Origin: Vampirovibrio chlorellavorus
GTDB taxonomy: Bacteria > Cyanobacteriota > Vampirovibrionia > Vampirovibrionales > Vampirovibrionaceae
Length of the DNA stretch: 64,000 bases
NCBI GenBank assembly: GCA_903866275.1
Contig: CAIPMU010000012.1
Coordinates: 280,606 to 344,605 of the forward strand
Direction: 5' to 3'
Numbering within the stretch: the stretch's first letter is position 1; the number at the start of each line of letters is the position of its first letter. Below are positions 8,780-17,843 of this stretch, in pieces. The notes below the pieces were generated by a model. It saw only the letters and a list, made by a program, of their open reading frames with translations. It had not been told where the DNA came from and did no database searches. Made by a program: the position numbers and the translations under genes.

Positions 8780-9886
8780 GTGTATCACAGACTGAAATCT
8801 ATTGTTTTTACGCTGATTTATCTGCTCATTTGGGTCAGATACTTTTTCATGATCTGGGATCCGGTATACGGCGGGATGGACTTGTCTCAGGGGATGGTGG
8901 TTTATACGGATTGGCGACCTTTTCTTGATTTTGTTTATTACATCACCAACTTTTTGATGTGGCCGGTTTATCAGTTGGCAGCCTTGATCAACGGGATGTT
9001 GCACCTGAAGTATTCGTATGGGATGCCTACGGCGGATCTGATGCAGCATATGGCCTCAGAAATGGCCAAGCATTCCTTCCTGAAGGATAAAGTGGCTGCT
9101 TTTGACACCCCCTTCTTCAAGCAGGCGATGGTTGGTTATCTGGATTTTCTGGCCATTCCGGCGACTGTATTATTTAGGCTTTTTGAACCCTTGCTGGATT
9201 TGGTGGTCGAGACGTTCAAGAATTTATTCTGGAATATTTTGATTGAGTTCTCTTTTACCAAGCGTAAGGAAGCGACTTATCAGGATGCCCTGGGCCAACG
9301 TGCTGCCGATTTGATGAAGTTGAAGGTGGAATACAAGAACCTCTCCAAAGAGGCGAACATTTTGGCGCAATCCGTGATTACTGACGAGTTGACGAAGGTC
9401 TATAACAAGCGGTTCTTTATTGAAAAAATGACCTATGAATTTAAAATGGCCAAGGATAAAAAGAAGATTTTATCCATGTGCATGGTTGATATTGACCACT
9501 TCAAGAAGCTGAACGATAACTATGGTCACCTAGTGGGTGATAAGGTGCTCAAAGCGGTGGCACAGGTGGCTAAGGGCGCCACACCGGCTGATTGCTTCTG
9601 CTGTCGTTTTGGGGGGGAAGAATTCGCGATTATTATGCCTCTCAAGGATGTGGAAGAAGCCCATGCTATCATTTCCAAAATTCACAGCAGTTTACCCTTG
9701 CTGAGATTTGATAACGATGCCAATCTGCGGACTGCTGCCAGTTTTGGGTTGTGTGTTGCGGATTTTAGCGCAGAACGTGCTCAGGAACTGAAAGGGTTCG
9801 AAGACTTGATTAAAGTGGCAGATGATCTGCTTTACAAGGCCAAGCTCAATGGTCGTAACCGGATTGAAGTGGAACATCTCACCTAG
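8780..9886 (+). CDS. Membrane-associated GGDEF diguanylate cyclase
   Basis: Predicted to make cyclic di-GMP. Hydrophobic segments near residues 5-25 and further helices at about 45-70 and 115-150 form a membrane region not assigned to a known sensor. The GGDEF domain begins at DELTKVYNKRFF (about 200) and includes VDIDHFKKLND and the active-site GGEEF (about 280). The allosteric inhibitory RxxD normally found just before it reads TPAD, so product inhibition through the I-site is probably lost. The GTG start has no clear ribosome site, so the true start is uncertain. Confidence 0.88.
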   Translation: MYHRLKSIVFTLIYLLIWVRYFFMIWDPVYGGMDLSQGMVVYTDWRPFLDFVYYITNFLMWPVYQLAALINGMLHLKYSYGMPTADLMQHMASEMAKHSFLKDKVAAFDTPFFKQAMVGYLDFLAIPATVLFRLFEPLLDLVVETFKNLFWNILIEFSFTKRKEATYQDALGQRAADLMKLKVEYKNLSKEANILAQSVITDELTKVYNKRFFIEKMTYEFKMAKDKKKILSMCMVDIDHFKKLNDNYGHLVGDKVLKAVAQVAKGATPADCFCCRFGGEEFAIIMPLKDVEEAHAIISKIHSSLPLLRFDNDANLRTAASFGLCVADFSAERAQELKGFEDLIKVADDLLYKAKLNGRNRIEVEHLT

Positions 9887-9987
9887 CATGGCGCTGAGCG
9901 CGATAAAGCTCAGTCTCTGGGGTCTGCAGGAAACACGGTGTCTTGTGTTAGGATAGTTCGGTCATCTGTCTTGGAACCGCTGTCACT

Positions 9988-10800
9988 ATGACCATTCAAT
10001 CCGAAATTGCTGAAGTTCAGGAGGACAAGTCCTCGGTTTATGGACCTGTTCACTCCTGGCGGGTGGGCTCCTCTCTGGGGATCGATTTGCTCCTGCAAAC
10101 CTCTACCTGTTCGTTCAACTGTATTTATTGCCAATTGGGCGATATTCAGCTGAAAACGGATGAGCGACGGATCTATGTCCCTACCGCGCAAGTTGAGCAC
10201 GATTTGCGGCGTAGCCGGTGGGAAGAGGCGGATATTATTACCCTGAGTGGCAGTGGAGAACCGACGTTGGCCCTGAATCTGGGCGAGGTGATTCACTGGA
10301 TTAAAGAATACACGCATAAGCCGGTCATGGTGCTGACCAATGCGACGATGCTCCAGGATCCCAAGGTGATTCACGAGCTGCAGGAAGCGGATCAGGTAGC
10401 CTGTAAGCTGGATGCTGCCACTGAGGCGGGCTTGAAGCAAATGAACCGACCGGTTGCCGGGGTGACTTTGGCGCGTATTGTATCAGGGATCAAGCATCTA
10501 AAGGCCAATTATTCCGGGAAGCTGGCCTTGCAGTGCATGTTTATGCCCACCAATCGCCAGGAAGTGCAGGCAATGGCTGATTTAATCAATGACATCCAGC
10601 CTGACGAAGTCCAGTTGAACACCCCTAAGCGGGCCTATCCAATGGAGTGGCATCTGGATTCTCGGGGAAATCATGGGGATAAGCCCTATCCGACGCGTCA
10701 GTTACGGGTGGTTAGCCCTCCGGAAGCCGATGAGATTGAGCAGCTCTTGAGAGAGAAAACCCAGGTCCCGATACTGTCCATTTATAAAAAAGACGCTTAG
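9988..10800 (+). CDS. Radical SAM protein (COG0731, wyosine-synthetase-like)
   Basis: The CxxxCxxC cluster ligands C41, C45 and C48 (STCSFNCIYCQLG) bind the radical SAM [4Fe-4S] cluster. The neighbouring YGPVHSWRVGSSLGID and LSGSGEPTL segments match the bacterial COG0731 group, which resembles the archaeal/eukaryal tRNA-wyosine enzyme TYW1. Bacterial members have no settled substrate. The length is normal. It follows the GGDEF gene by about 100 bases, without obvious functional linkage. Confidence 0.85.
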   Translation: MTIQSEIAEVQEDKSSVYGPVHSWRVGSSLGIDLLLQTSTCSFNCIYCQLGDIQLKTDERRIYVPTAQVEHDLRRSRWEEADIITLSGSGEPTLALNLGEVIHWIKEYTHKPVMVLTNATMLQDPKVIHELQEADQVACKLDAATEAGLKQMNRPVAGVTLARIVSGIKHLKANYSGKLALQCMFMPTNRQEVQAMADLINDIQPDEVQLNTPKRAYPMEWHLDSRGNHGDKPYPTRQLRVVSPPEADEIEQLLREKTQVPILSIYKKDA

Positions 10801-11052
10801 GTTTCTTGAGATGTGAAATCACATTTGCTCTGAGGGTGGGGCTTTTTGGAGAGGTCTGTGGAGGGCCGTAAAAGACACGTTTAAATTTTATAGATTTTGG
10901 GAATAATAATGAGGATTTTATTGAACTACGGTTTTTGTTGCTGAATTGTATTGGCTTTGAAAGTTGCTCTACAGTAGCTACATGAATTCAGCAGTAAAAT
11001 GAAATAATCTCTCTGTAATCTGATTTAGAATGGTCTATACACAACAAAAAAA

Positions 11053-11346
11053 ATGTGGAATTCCCATGCAATGCATGAAATTATGAAAAGCTCGACATTC
11101 TTGCGGGAATACCAGCAGCTGACGCTGCGGATTAGACGCATGGTGGATGAAGCCATCGATGTACTCAAGGAATCCCCGGTAGAGTATCAGTCTAAAATCA
11201 CTAAAATCAGTAAGCACAAGGATGGGGTGATGTACCGGTACCGGATACCGGGCTGTTACCTGATGTATGTGGTGCCACCGTTTCGAGAGGGGGAGTTTGT
11301 GGACATTATCTTGCTGGATTTAAAGCACCTGACCAAAAAACACTGA
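11053..11346 (+). CDS. RelE/ParE-like toxin-fold protein, no antitoxin seen
   Basis: A 97-aa protein with the small-toxin pattern: an N-terminal helix pair (TFLREYQQLTLRIRRMVDEAI), then strands YRYRIPGCYLMYVV and VDIILLDLKHL as in RelE/ParE/HigB folds. No antitoxin-like gene lies within several hundred bases: upstream is a 250-base gene-free stretch and downstream is tsaD, convergent with 4 bases between stops. It may be an orphan toxin, an inactive relict or a non-toxic homologue. In-frame ATGs at 11053 and 11071 are both possible. Confidence 0.6.
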   Translation: MWNSHAMHEIMKSSTFLREYQQLTLRIRRMVDEAIDVLKESPVEYQSKITKISKHKDGVMYRYRIPGCYLMYVVPPFREGEFVDIILLDLKHLTKKH

Positions 11347-11350
11347 CGCT

Positions 11351-12379
11351 TCAGGGTTGAGGGCTGCGAGAGAACACTTCTTGACGTATATCGGTGGTGT
11401 AGGGGTTAAAATAGGCTGAGGCGGCCACCATGGCGGCGTTATCGGTGCAGTATTTCAGGTTGGGCACATACAGACAATAGTCCGGGTTTTCGTTGACAAA
11501 GTCCTGAAACCGTTGACGCAAGCCCTGATTCGCAGAGACACCACCGGCGATGCTGAGAGTTTTGATGTTCAGATCTTTGGCACAGCGTAGGGTTTTTTCA
11601 AACAGGGTGTCCACCACGGTGCGCTGGAAGGAGGCGGCCATATCGGCTTGCAGAGTCCGCAGCGCCTCGGCGGACCGGTTGGGAGGCAGCAGTTCGCGGG
11701 CTTTTTCGAAGCTGCGAGAAGCTGCGGTTTTTAGTCCGCTGAAGCTGAAGTCGTAGGCTCCGCTGGTTTGTGCCTTGGGCAGAGAGAAGGCCTTGGGGTT
11801 ACCCTCCTGCGACAGTCGATCCATCACTGGCCCGCCCGGGTAGGGTAAGCTCATGAAACGGGCCACCTTGTCATAGGCCTCGCCCACGGCATCATCCAGC
11901 GATTCTCCGACCACACGCATGGTGGCATACTCTTCAACGGCGATGAGCTGGGTATGTCCCCCACTGACCAGCAGACACAAAAAGGGCGGTTCCAGATCAC
12001 TGTCCAGATAGTTGGATGCCACATGGGCGTAAAGATGATGCACGCCTAAAAAGGGTTTTCCGGTGATCAGGCTGAGTGTCTTGCCGGTATTGGCACCCAC
12101 GAGCAGGGAACCCACCAGTCCTGGTCCCAGGGTGGCGGCAAAGGCGTCCATCTCGTATAAGCTGCATCCCGCCATATCCAGCGCTTCTTGCAGGGTGTTG
12201 TTAATCGCTGCGATATGTTCCCGCGCGGCAGCTTCTGGGACCACGCCGCCAAACTGGGCATGCAGGCTGGTTTGAGAGTGAATGACGCTGGCCCGGATTG
12301 TTCGGCCATCCTCCACGATGGCGACTGCAGTGTCGTCACAGCTGCTTTCCAGGGCGAGTATGCGGTGATAAGGGGACAT
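11351..12379 (-). CDS. tsaD: tRNA N6-adenosine threonylcarbamoyltransferase
   Basis: Transfers the threonylcarbamoyl group to A37 of ANN-decoding tRNAs, with TsaB and TsaE. The start ALESSCDDTAVAI is the family signature; H115 and H119 in GVHHLYAH are the metal-binding histidines; LLVSGGHTQLI and the C-terminal SIAGGVSANQ are ATP-site segments. At 342 aa it is full length. It diverges from the TPR gene at 12517. Confidence 0.97.
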   Translation of the reverse strand: MSPYHRILALESSCDDTAVAIVEDGRTIRASVIHSQTSLHAQFGGVVPEAAAREHIAAINNTLQEALDMAGCSLYEMDAFAATLGPGLVGSLLVGANTGKTLSLITGKPFLGVHHLYAHVASNYLDSDLEPPFLCLLVSGGHTQLIAVEEYATMRVVGESLDDAVGEAYDKVARFMSLPYPGGPVMDRLSQEGNPKAFSLPKAQTSGAYDFSFSGLKTAASRSFEKARELLPPNRSAEALRTLQADMAASFQRTVVDTLFEKTLRCAKDLNIKTLSIAGGVSANQGLRQRFQDFVNENPDYCLYVPNLKYCTDNAAMVAASAYFNPYTTDIRQEVFSRSPQP

Positions 12380-12457
12380 GGTTCTTTGTTCCTGTGGGCT
12401 TGGACCGGGTGAGACGCCGAGGGCTTCTGTGGTCGGATGGCGTTTAACAAGGGACTG

Positions 12458-12485
12458 TTACTGAGGTTGCTTTTTAGGATACAAT
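12458..12485 (+). promoter_or_regulatory. Candidate promoter of the TPR-aroK-aroB operon
   Basis: TTACTG at 12458-12463 and TACAAT at 12480-12485, 16 bases apart, 31 bases before the ATG at 12517 in the divergent gap with tsaD. Confidence 0.4.
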
Positions 12486-12516
12486 ACACGGTACATAAGG
12501 GATAGGCAGAGCGCGT

Positions 12517-13605
12517 ATGCAAACACTTTTGAATCGCATGAAAACGTCTCCGGTGGGTCAACTGGTCCGGAAAACCGCCCCGTGGCTGATGCTGGGCAGT
12601 GTATTTCCGGCCTTGCTGGTGGTTAATGTCTTATTTTTGAGTGTTTTCCCAGCGCAGCCCCAGTCGTCCACACCTGCCGGGTCCCCTGCTGGCGGGTCTC
12701 CCGGTTCGATTCAGGACGCCATACAACGTGCTGTGGATCCCCGCAATACGCTGGTTCAGACGGGCTACGTCTATAATAGCCGCGATCCCAACAAGCTGTT
12801 CGGTAATTTTTATTACACGCTGGGTACCCAATTGGCAGCTCGGGGTCAGTTAATCCCTGCCGAAGCCACCCTCTCCAAGGCGATTCAACTGTTGCCCAAC
12901 GATGCCTTTGGGCATATGAACTATGCCATCGTGCTGGAAGCTCTGCAGCGCTATCCCGATGCCCTCAACCATTATGAAACCGCGACCCGGCTGGATCCTC
13001 ATCTGGTGCAGGCTGTTTACAGTCTGGGTCTGTTGCAGGACAAAATGGGCAATACGGATTTAGGGCTGCAAACGCTGCATCAGGCAGTGGCGTTGGCGCC
13101 CAATAACGGCTTTATTAACTACGATCTCGGTGTGTTGTACGCCAAGAAGTCTGATTACGCGAACTCGGCCATCTATTCCAAAAAGGCTGTGGAAAATGGT
13201 GGTGATTTCGCTGAGGCCTACAACAACTATGGTTATGCCCTGGCTCAGCTGGGAAAGTACGACGAAGCCCTGAAGATGGTTGATAAATCTCTGGCACTAA
13301 AGCCGGATAGCGCGGCTGCCCTGGATAGCAAGGGCTTTGCCCTGTTTGGCATGGGCAAGTATCCGCAGGCGCAGGAGGCTTATCAGGAGGCGTTGCGTCA
13401 GGACCCCACCATTGGTGAGATCTATCTGCATATTGGCCAGACTTACGACAAAATGCAGCAGTTCGACAAGGCGCTCAAGTCTTACCAGACCTATTTGCAA
13501 ATGATCCCGGAAGCGCCTGATAAAGCCGAAGTGACCACCCGAATTCAGCAGTTGAAGCTGCAGCAAAAACCGGCGATGACACCGGTCAAAGGGTTGGCTC
13601 CATGA
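12517..13605 (+). CDS. TPR protein with one N-terminal membrane helix
   Basis: A helix at about residues 24-43 anchors the protein; a Gly/Ser/Pro-rich linker follows, then about seven tetratricopeptide repeats from residue 90 to 350, visible as repeated A-x-Y-N-x-G and A-L-x-P patterns. Such proteins act as assembly scaffolds; the partner is unknown. Its last codons overlap the next ORF by four bases (ATGA) and the shikimate genes follow, so they are probably cotranscribed. Confidence 0.8.
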   Translation: MQTLLNRMKTSPVGQLVRKTAPWLMLGSVFPALLVVNVLFLSVFPAQPQSSTPAGSPAGGSPGSIQDAIQRAVDPRNTLVQTGYVYNSRDPNKLFGNFYYTLGTQLAARGQLIPAEATLSKAIQLLPNDAFGHMNYAIVLEALQRYPDALNHYETATRLDPHLVQAVYSLGLLQDKMGNTDLGLQTLHQAVALAPNNGFINYDLGVLYAKKSDYANSAIYSKKAVENGGDFAEAYNNYGYALAQLGKYDEALKMVDKSLALKPDSAAALDSKGFALFGMGKYPQAQEAYQEALRQDPTIGEIYLHIGQTYDKMQQFDKALKSYQTYLQMIPEAPDKAEVTTRIQQLKLQQKPAMTPVKGLAP

Positions 13606-13931
13606 GCCGTCCTGCGTTCAGCTGGTTTTCGGTCTTGATTCTCCTCCTTGCAGTTCAGCTTTTTTCTCAAGGCTTGAATGGGGCTTTGTCTAGTGATTGG
13701 GTCGGGATGAAGTCCGAAGCTTCTTTATTGATGTCGGATACCTCGACTGGTACGGCCTCATTCGCAACGTCAGCGTCAATTTCGACGACGTCTGCTACCC
13801 CGGCGAGCACTTCAACAGCTTCGACCGACACGTCGCAAGCGCTCAATAACGGACCCAAAGTAGCACCAAGGCCCTCCATTAAGTCGATTGAACCGATCAA
13901 GAGCCGTGACCCCATCAAACCCCGCCCCTAA
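13602..13931 (+). CDS. Small Ser/Thr/Ala-rich protein with N-terminal hydrophobic segment
   Basis: A 109-aa ORF coupled to the TPR gene by an ATGA overlap. Residues 8-24 are hydrophobic and could be a signal peptide or anchor; residues 45-80 are almost entirely Ser, Thr and Ala; the tail repeats IKS/IEPIKS/DPIKP. The 3' end overlaps the start region of aroK. I recognise no family. The compositional bias fits an exported linker-like protein, but a non-functional ORF cannot be excluded. Confidence 0.45.
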   Translation: MSRPAFSWFSVLILLLAVQLFSQGLNGALSSDWVGMKSEASLLMSDTSTGTASFATSASISTTSATPASTSTASTDTSQALNNGPKVAPRPSIKSIEPIKSRDPIKPRP

Positions 13932-14493
13932 AACTGAATCCCACCCTTGTCTCTACCTGACAGGTTTTATGGGCGCCGGAAAGTCGACCATAGGCAAACT
14001 GCTGGCCCAGCGCATTGGGTATCGTTTTTTCGACACGGATCATCTGGTGATGCGTGGCTTTGGCAAGCCCGTGTCTCGTATTTTTGAAGAGAACGGGGAA
14101 GAGGCTTTTCGTAAAGCCGAAATGATGGTGCTCAAAGAGCTGGCGGGTCGTAGTCGCGTGGTGGTTTCCACGGGGGGCGGCACACTGGTTCGGGATGAGA
14201 CGTATGATCTGGCTCGCGAGACGGGCACCCTGATTTATCTGCGTGCGCCCGTAGGCGACTTGTACGAGCGGGTGATCTTCAGTCCCAAAGACCGCCCGCG
14301 TGTCGATGTGCCGGATGATGAAACCCTGTTTCACCAGCGCTTTGAGGAAAGACGTCAGTATTATGAGCGCTCCGATATTACGGTCGATACCATCAATCGC
14401 AAGCCTGATGACGTGGTGCGTGAGATTATGGCCGGGTTAGCACTTCCCTATGGGCGCCCCAGCGCTTCTCCATCACCGAGCATATTGCCTTGA
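13906..14493 (+). CDS. aroK: Shikimate kinase
   Basis: Phosphorylates shikimate with ATP in the aromatic amino-acid pathway. The P-loop GFMGAGKST, FFDTDHLV (substrate aspartate), GGGTLVRDE and the lid DRPRVD are all present. The GTG at 13906 gives a start about 17 residues before the first strand; a TTG at 13888 in the same frame is an alternative. Both lie inside the end of the preceding ORF. aroB follows after 66 bases, the common aroK-aroB arrangement. Confidence 0.95.
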   Translation: MTPSNPAPKTESHPCLYLTGFMGAGKSTIGKLLAQRIGYRFFDTDHLVMRGFGKPVSRIFEENGEEAFRKAEMMVLKELAGRSRVVVSTGGGTLVRDETYDLARETGTLIYLRAPVGDLYERVIFSPKDRPRVDVPDDETLFHQRFEERRQYYERSDITVDTINRKPDDVVREIMAGLALPYGRPSASPSPSILP

Positions 14494-14559
14494 GCCCGGT
14501 TTTATGAAATTGACCCCTGTATTAAGGCCGTATCACTTCCATTAAGTCTGAAACAGAGT

Positions 14560-15753
14560 ATGAAAACCATGCAACCTGCCCCCCTTTCCAGATCCCAAGA
14601 GGATGCAAGTCCGTTGTCGCCGATTTCAGTGATGTTGTCCGGTGCAGCCAGTCGGCACTATGACATTGTGGTGCGTGCTGGCTTGTTGCAGTCGCTGGGC
14701 CCGCTCTGTCAGCCTGTTTTGCTTGCGGATGCCAGAATTTTAATCCTGACCGATGCACAAGTGGCCGAACGTTATTTATCTCTGGCGACACAGACTTTGC
14801 AGGCCAGCGGTTTTGAGGTGGTGCCCTGCATCATTCCTGCGGGTGAGGGCAGTAAGACGCTGGCTCAAGCTCAGAAGGTCTATGAATTGTTGCTCCAGTC
14901 CGGTTTTACGCGCAAAGATGCCATTTTGGGGCTGGGTGGCGGTGTGGTTGGTGATTTGTCCGGCTATTGCGCGTCCACGTACCATCGGGGGATGGCCTTG
15001 ATTCATGTGCCCACAACGCTGGTGGCGCAGGTCGATTCCGCCATCGGGGGCAAGACGGCGGTTAATTTTGACCGGGTCAAAAATATCGTAGGTACCTTTT
15101 ACCAGCCTTTGGCGGTCTTCAGTGATCCGGTGTTGCTGGAGAGTCTCCCCCCTCGGGAATTAGCGGCAGGCATGGCCGAAGTGATCAAGTATGGCCTGAT
15201 TGAGGCCTCCTGTTTGGCTGAAAATGTTGCTGATGGTGCGGATGGTTATGAAGGTGACTTTTTCGGCTGGTTATTGAATCACACGGAAAAAGGCACGCTG
15301 CGGCAGCACTTCCCGGAAATGATTCGACGCTGTGCCGCCATTAAAGCGGCGGTCGTCATGCAGGATGAGCTGGAAACCAAAGGGCTCCGCTTTTTCCTGA
15401 ATCTGGGGCATACGTTTGGCCATGCGTATGAGTCCCTGAGTCAATACGGCTTGCTTCACGGGGAGGCTGTGGCCATTGGCATGGTGAAGGCTGTTCGGCT
15501 CTCGATTCAACTGGGTTTGATTGACCCTGCATTAGAAGCGCAGTTACTGGCGTTGTATCAACCCTGGGAGCTACCCGCACAGCCGCCGTCCACGATGACG
15601 TTTGAGCCTGCTGCCCTGTTGCAGAAGATGCGGCAGGACAAGAAAAATCGGGATGCCCGCATTCGTTTGATTCTGCCGGTGAAACAGGCCGGTCAGGTGG
15701 TTGTGCGTGATGACATTCCCGACGCGCAAATTCTGGCGTTGCTGGCAGAGTAG
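14560..15753 (+). CDS. aroB: 3-dehydroquinate synthase
   Basis: Converts DAHP to 3-dehydroquinate using NAD and a divalent metal. The family motifs PAGEGSKT, LGGGVVGDLSGY, PTTLVAQVDSAIGGKTAVNF and the metal-binding NLGHTFGHAYE are present. At 397 aa it is somewhat long, from an N-terminal extension of about 25 residues and an insertion around residues 225-240 (an acidic Asp/Gly stretch). Second gene of the aroK-aroB pair. Confidence 0.96.
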   Translation: MKTMQPAPLSRSQEDASPLSPISVMLSGAASRHYDIVVRAGLLQSLGPLCQPVLLADARILILTDAQVAERYLSLATQTLQASGFEVVPCIIPAGEGSKTLAQAQKVYELLLQSGFTRKDAILGLGGGVVGDLSGYCASTYHRGMALIHVPTTLVAQVDSAIGGKTAVNFDRVKNIVGTFYQPLAVFSDPVLLESLPPRELAAGMAEVIKYGLIEASCLAENVADGADGYEGDFFGWLLNHTEKGTLRQHFPEMIRRCAAIKAAVVMQDELETKGLRFFLNLGHTFGHAYESLSQYGLLHGEAVAIGMVKAVRLSIQLGLIDPALEAQLLALYQPWELPAQPPSTMTFEPAALLQKMRQDKKNRDARIRLILPVKQAGQVVVRDDIPDAQILALLAE

Positions 15754-15772
15754 GCTCAGGGCTGCCCGGTTC

Positions 15773-16369
15773 TTAAACCAGTTGACGCCCTTGCAGTGCG
15801 CGGGTGATGGTCATGCTGTCGGCGTACTCCAGATCGGCGCCTACGGGTAAGCCAAAGGCAATGCGCGTCAGGGGAGTGCCCAGCGGCTTGATCAATCGGG
15901 ACAGATAAAGGCTGGTGGTGTCGCCCTCAATGGATGGGGGCAGGGCCAGTATGATTTCTTCGACACCCGGCTCACTCAGGCGGGTAATCAGTTCCTTGAT
16001 TTTCAGTTCTTCCGGGCCAACCCCTTCCAGCGGAGAAATTAGGCCTTGCAGCACGTGGTAAAACCCCTTGAATTCGTTGGTGCGCTCCAGGGCGTAGAGA
16101 TCCTTGGGTTCGGAGACGATGCAGAGCAGGTTGGGTTTGCGTCCCGGCTGTCGGCATAGCTCGCAAACGTGCTGCGCGGAGAGATTGTAGCAGCGTTGGC
16201 AGTAGCCAATCTTATCCCGCGCTTCCAGCAGCGCTTCTGAAAAAGTCCGCACATCTTCGTGGGATTGTTTCAGCACATGAAAAGCCAACCGCTGGGCGGA
16301 TTTCGGGCCAATGCCCGGTAGCTTCTGAAACTCTTCAATCAGTCGGGCCAGCGGCAGGGTGTAACTCAT
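15773..16369 (-). CDS. recR: Recombination mediator RecR
   Basis: Acts with RecO/RecF to load RecA on gapped DNA. It has the helix-hairpin-helix near residues 15-30, a zinc site C57/C60/C69/C72 and a Toprim domain with EEIILALPPSIEGDTT. Length 198 aa is standard. It lies downstream of ybaB on the same strand, a widespread neighbour pair. Confidence 0.96.
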   Translation of the reverse strand: MSYTLPLARLIEEFQKLPGIGPKSAQRLAFHVLKQSHEDVRTFSEALLEARDKIGYCQRCYNLSAQHVCELCRQPGRKPNLLCIVSEPKDLYALERTNEFKGFYHVLQGLISPLEGVGPEELKIKELITRLSEPGVEEIILALPPSIEGDTTSLYLSRLIKPLGTPLTRIAFGLPVGADLEYADSMTITRALQGRQLV

Positions 16370-16435
16370 GGGGGTGTTGTTCCTGTGGGGCTATCGCTAT
16401 AGGAGAAGCGGAGAAAGGGAGGAGATAGGGTACTG

Positions 16436-16479
16436 ATGCGCCGCAGAACCAGTACGAAAGACGGGTTCTTGCGGCGCAT
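16436..16479. other. Long hairpin between ybaB and recR
   Basis: ATGCGCCGCAGAACC (16436-16450) is complementary, with a bulge, to 16464-16479. No T-run follows on the minus strand, so it may modulate readthrough from ybaB into recR or be a simple RNA processing site. Confidence 0.4.
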
Positions 16480-16494
16480 GAGGGTTTAGACGTT

Positions 16495-16812
16495 CTAGAA
16501 GCCGGGGAGTTTCAGGCCAGGAATATTCAGACCGGCAGTAATTTTGGCCATTTTTTGTTCCATCGTGTCGGTCACTTTGCCGCTAGCGTCCTTTAGCGCG
16601 GCCAGAACCAGATCTTCCAGCATATCGCGGTCGCTCAGGGCGTCTTCCTTGATTTTGACCGACAGGAATTCATATTTGCCATTGCAGACAATGGTGACAG
16701 CGCCACCACCGGACGTGCCGGTAAACTCGGAGCGTTCCATCTCCTCTTGCACACCCTTCATTTGATCCTGCATTTTTTGGGCTTGTTTCATCATTTGCTG
16801 AATATTGAACAT
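16495..16812 (-). CDS. YbaB/EbfC nucleoid-associated protein
   Basis: A 105-aa DNA-binding protein of the YbaB/EbfC family. MFNIQQMMKQAQKMQDQM at the start and SGGGAVTIVCNGKYE in the core are characteristic. A longer frame extends to 16908, but AAAGG seven bases before the ATG at 16812 and the family length support this start. Cotranscription with recR is likely. Confidence 0.93.
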   Translation of the reverse strand: MFNIQQMMKQAQKMQDQMKGVQEEMERSEFTGTSGGGAVTIVCNGKYEFLSVKIKEDALSDRDMLEDLVLAALKDASGKVTDTMEQKMAKITAGLNIPGLKLPGF

Positions 16813-17094
16813 GGGTTGCCTTTCTCTGGAATAAACAAAAAGAGGAAATAAAACCGCTGTGCGACAGTAAAACCGCCACGCGTACACACCCTCTATTGAT
16901 GGTTGCACTCAATTGCGGTTAATTATAGCCCAAAACCGTGATTTTTTCCGTGGATTTGTGGATGTCTGCGGGCGTTTGTTGACCGCTATCCTGCTTTCAG
17001 TCAGTAAACGCTAACACACTATTTTATGATTCAACATCCCACACTGACACGCCCTACTATCCGCAAAAAATGGCTTCAAGTTCAGAAAAAACGC

Positions 17095-17674
17095 TCACCA
17101 AGTCAGCCAAGAAGGGTCCAGAGCCGAATTGATAGCAAAAGCACCATACCAATTTACCGTTCCTGCCTTCACTTGCCCTCTCGTACTCAGTGAGCCATCG
17201 TAATACAGCACAAAGTCTACAGCTTTCAGCGGCCCGTCCGCTGTAGAGGTTGTATTATTACCGGGATCGGGGTCAAAGAGAATCTCCAGTGCATTTAAAG
17301 GCGTCGTTCCTGAGAAAGTACCCTGATCCCAGAACATAAGATACCCCCCCATTATGCAATTTGGCGCAAGGTGAGGCCGCAGCGCAAATTCTAAAAGAAA
17401 CCGTAGGTTGAGCATCAATCACTGTACCTGATGTATTAATCTTGACATAATTCAAATAAGGCGTTAAATCAGAGGGTTTTGTAGAGGCTGTAACAATACC
17501 ATCCAGCTGAGCCCTTTGATACGCCCCGGTCAACATCGCCGCTGCCTCCTTGGCTTTGGTGACATTCTGGCCATTCTGGCTGCTAGCCATAATTTTAGGA
17601 ATCGCAAAAGTCGCAATAACCCCCAGAATGGCAATGCTAATCAATAACTCAGCCAATGTAAACCCTGTTTTCAT
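17095..17674 (-). pseudogene. Prepilin-like gene split by a frameshift at a G7 run
   Basis: The first frame starts MKTGFTLAELLISIAILGVIATF, a textbook class III prepilin leader with Glu at +5 and a hydrophobic N-terminal helix. It stays sensible up to KLHNGG, then runs into a run of seven G (plus-strand C7, 17344-17350). Removing one G would continue into the second frame, LMFWDQGTFSGTT to the stop at 17095, giving a normal prepilin of roughly 190 aa. This is either a phase-variable off state, a true pseudogene or a sequencing error in a homopolymer. Confidence 0.75.
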
Positions 17675-17843
17675 GTAAAAAGCCTCTAACGCTAAGAAGA
17701 ATTCTCTATTGGTATAATATCAGAAATCCTGATCTGAGACCCCTATTCTAATCAATACTAAAACTTTACTAAATTACGCCAACCTGTCCGTATGGCGTTC
17801 GTTCTGACGTCTCAACAGTTCCAGCAACTCTTTGCGGATTGCC

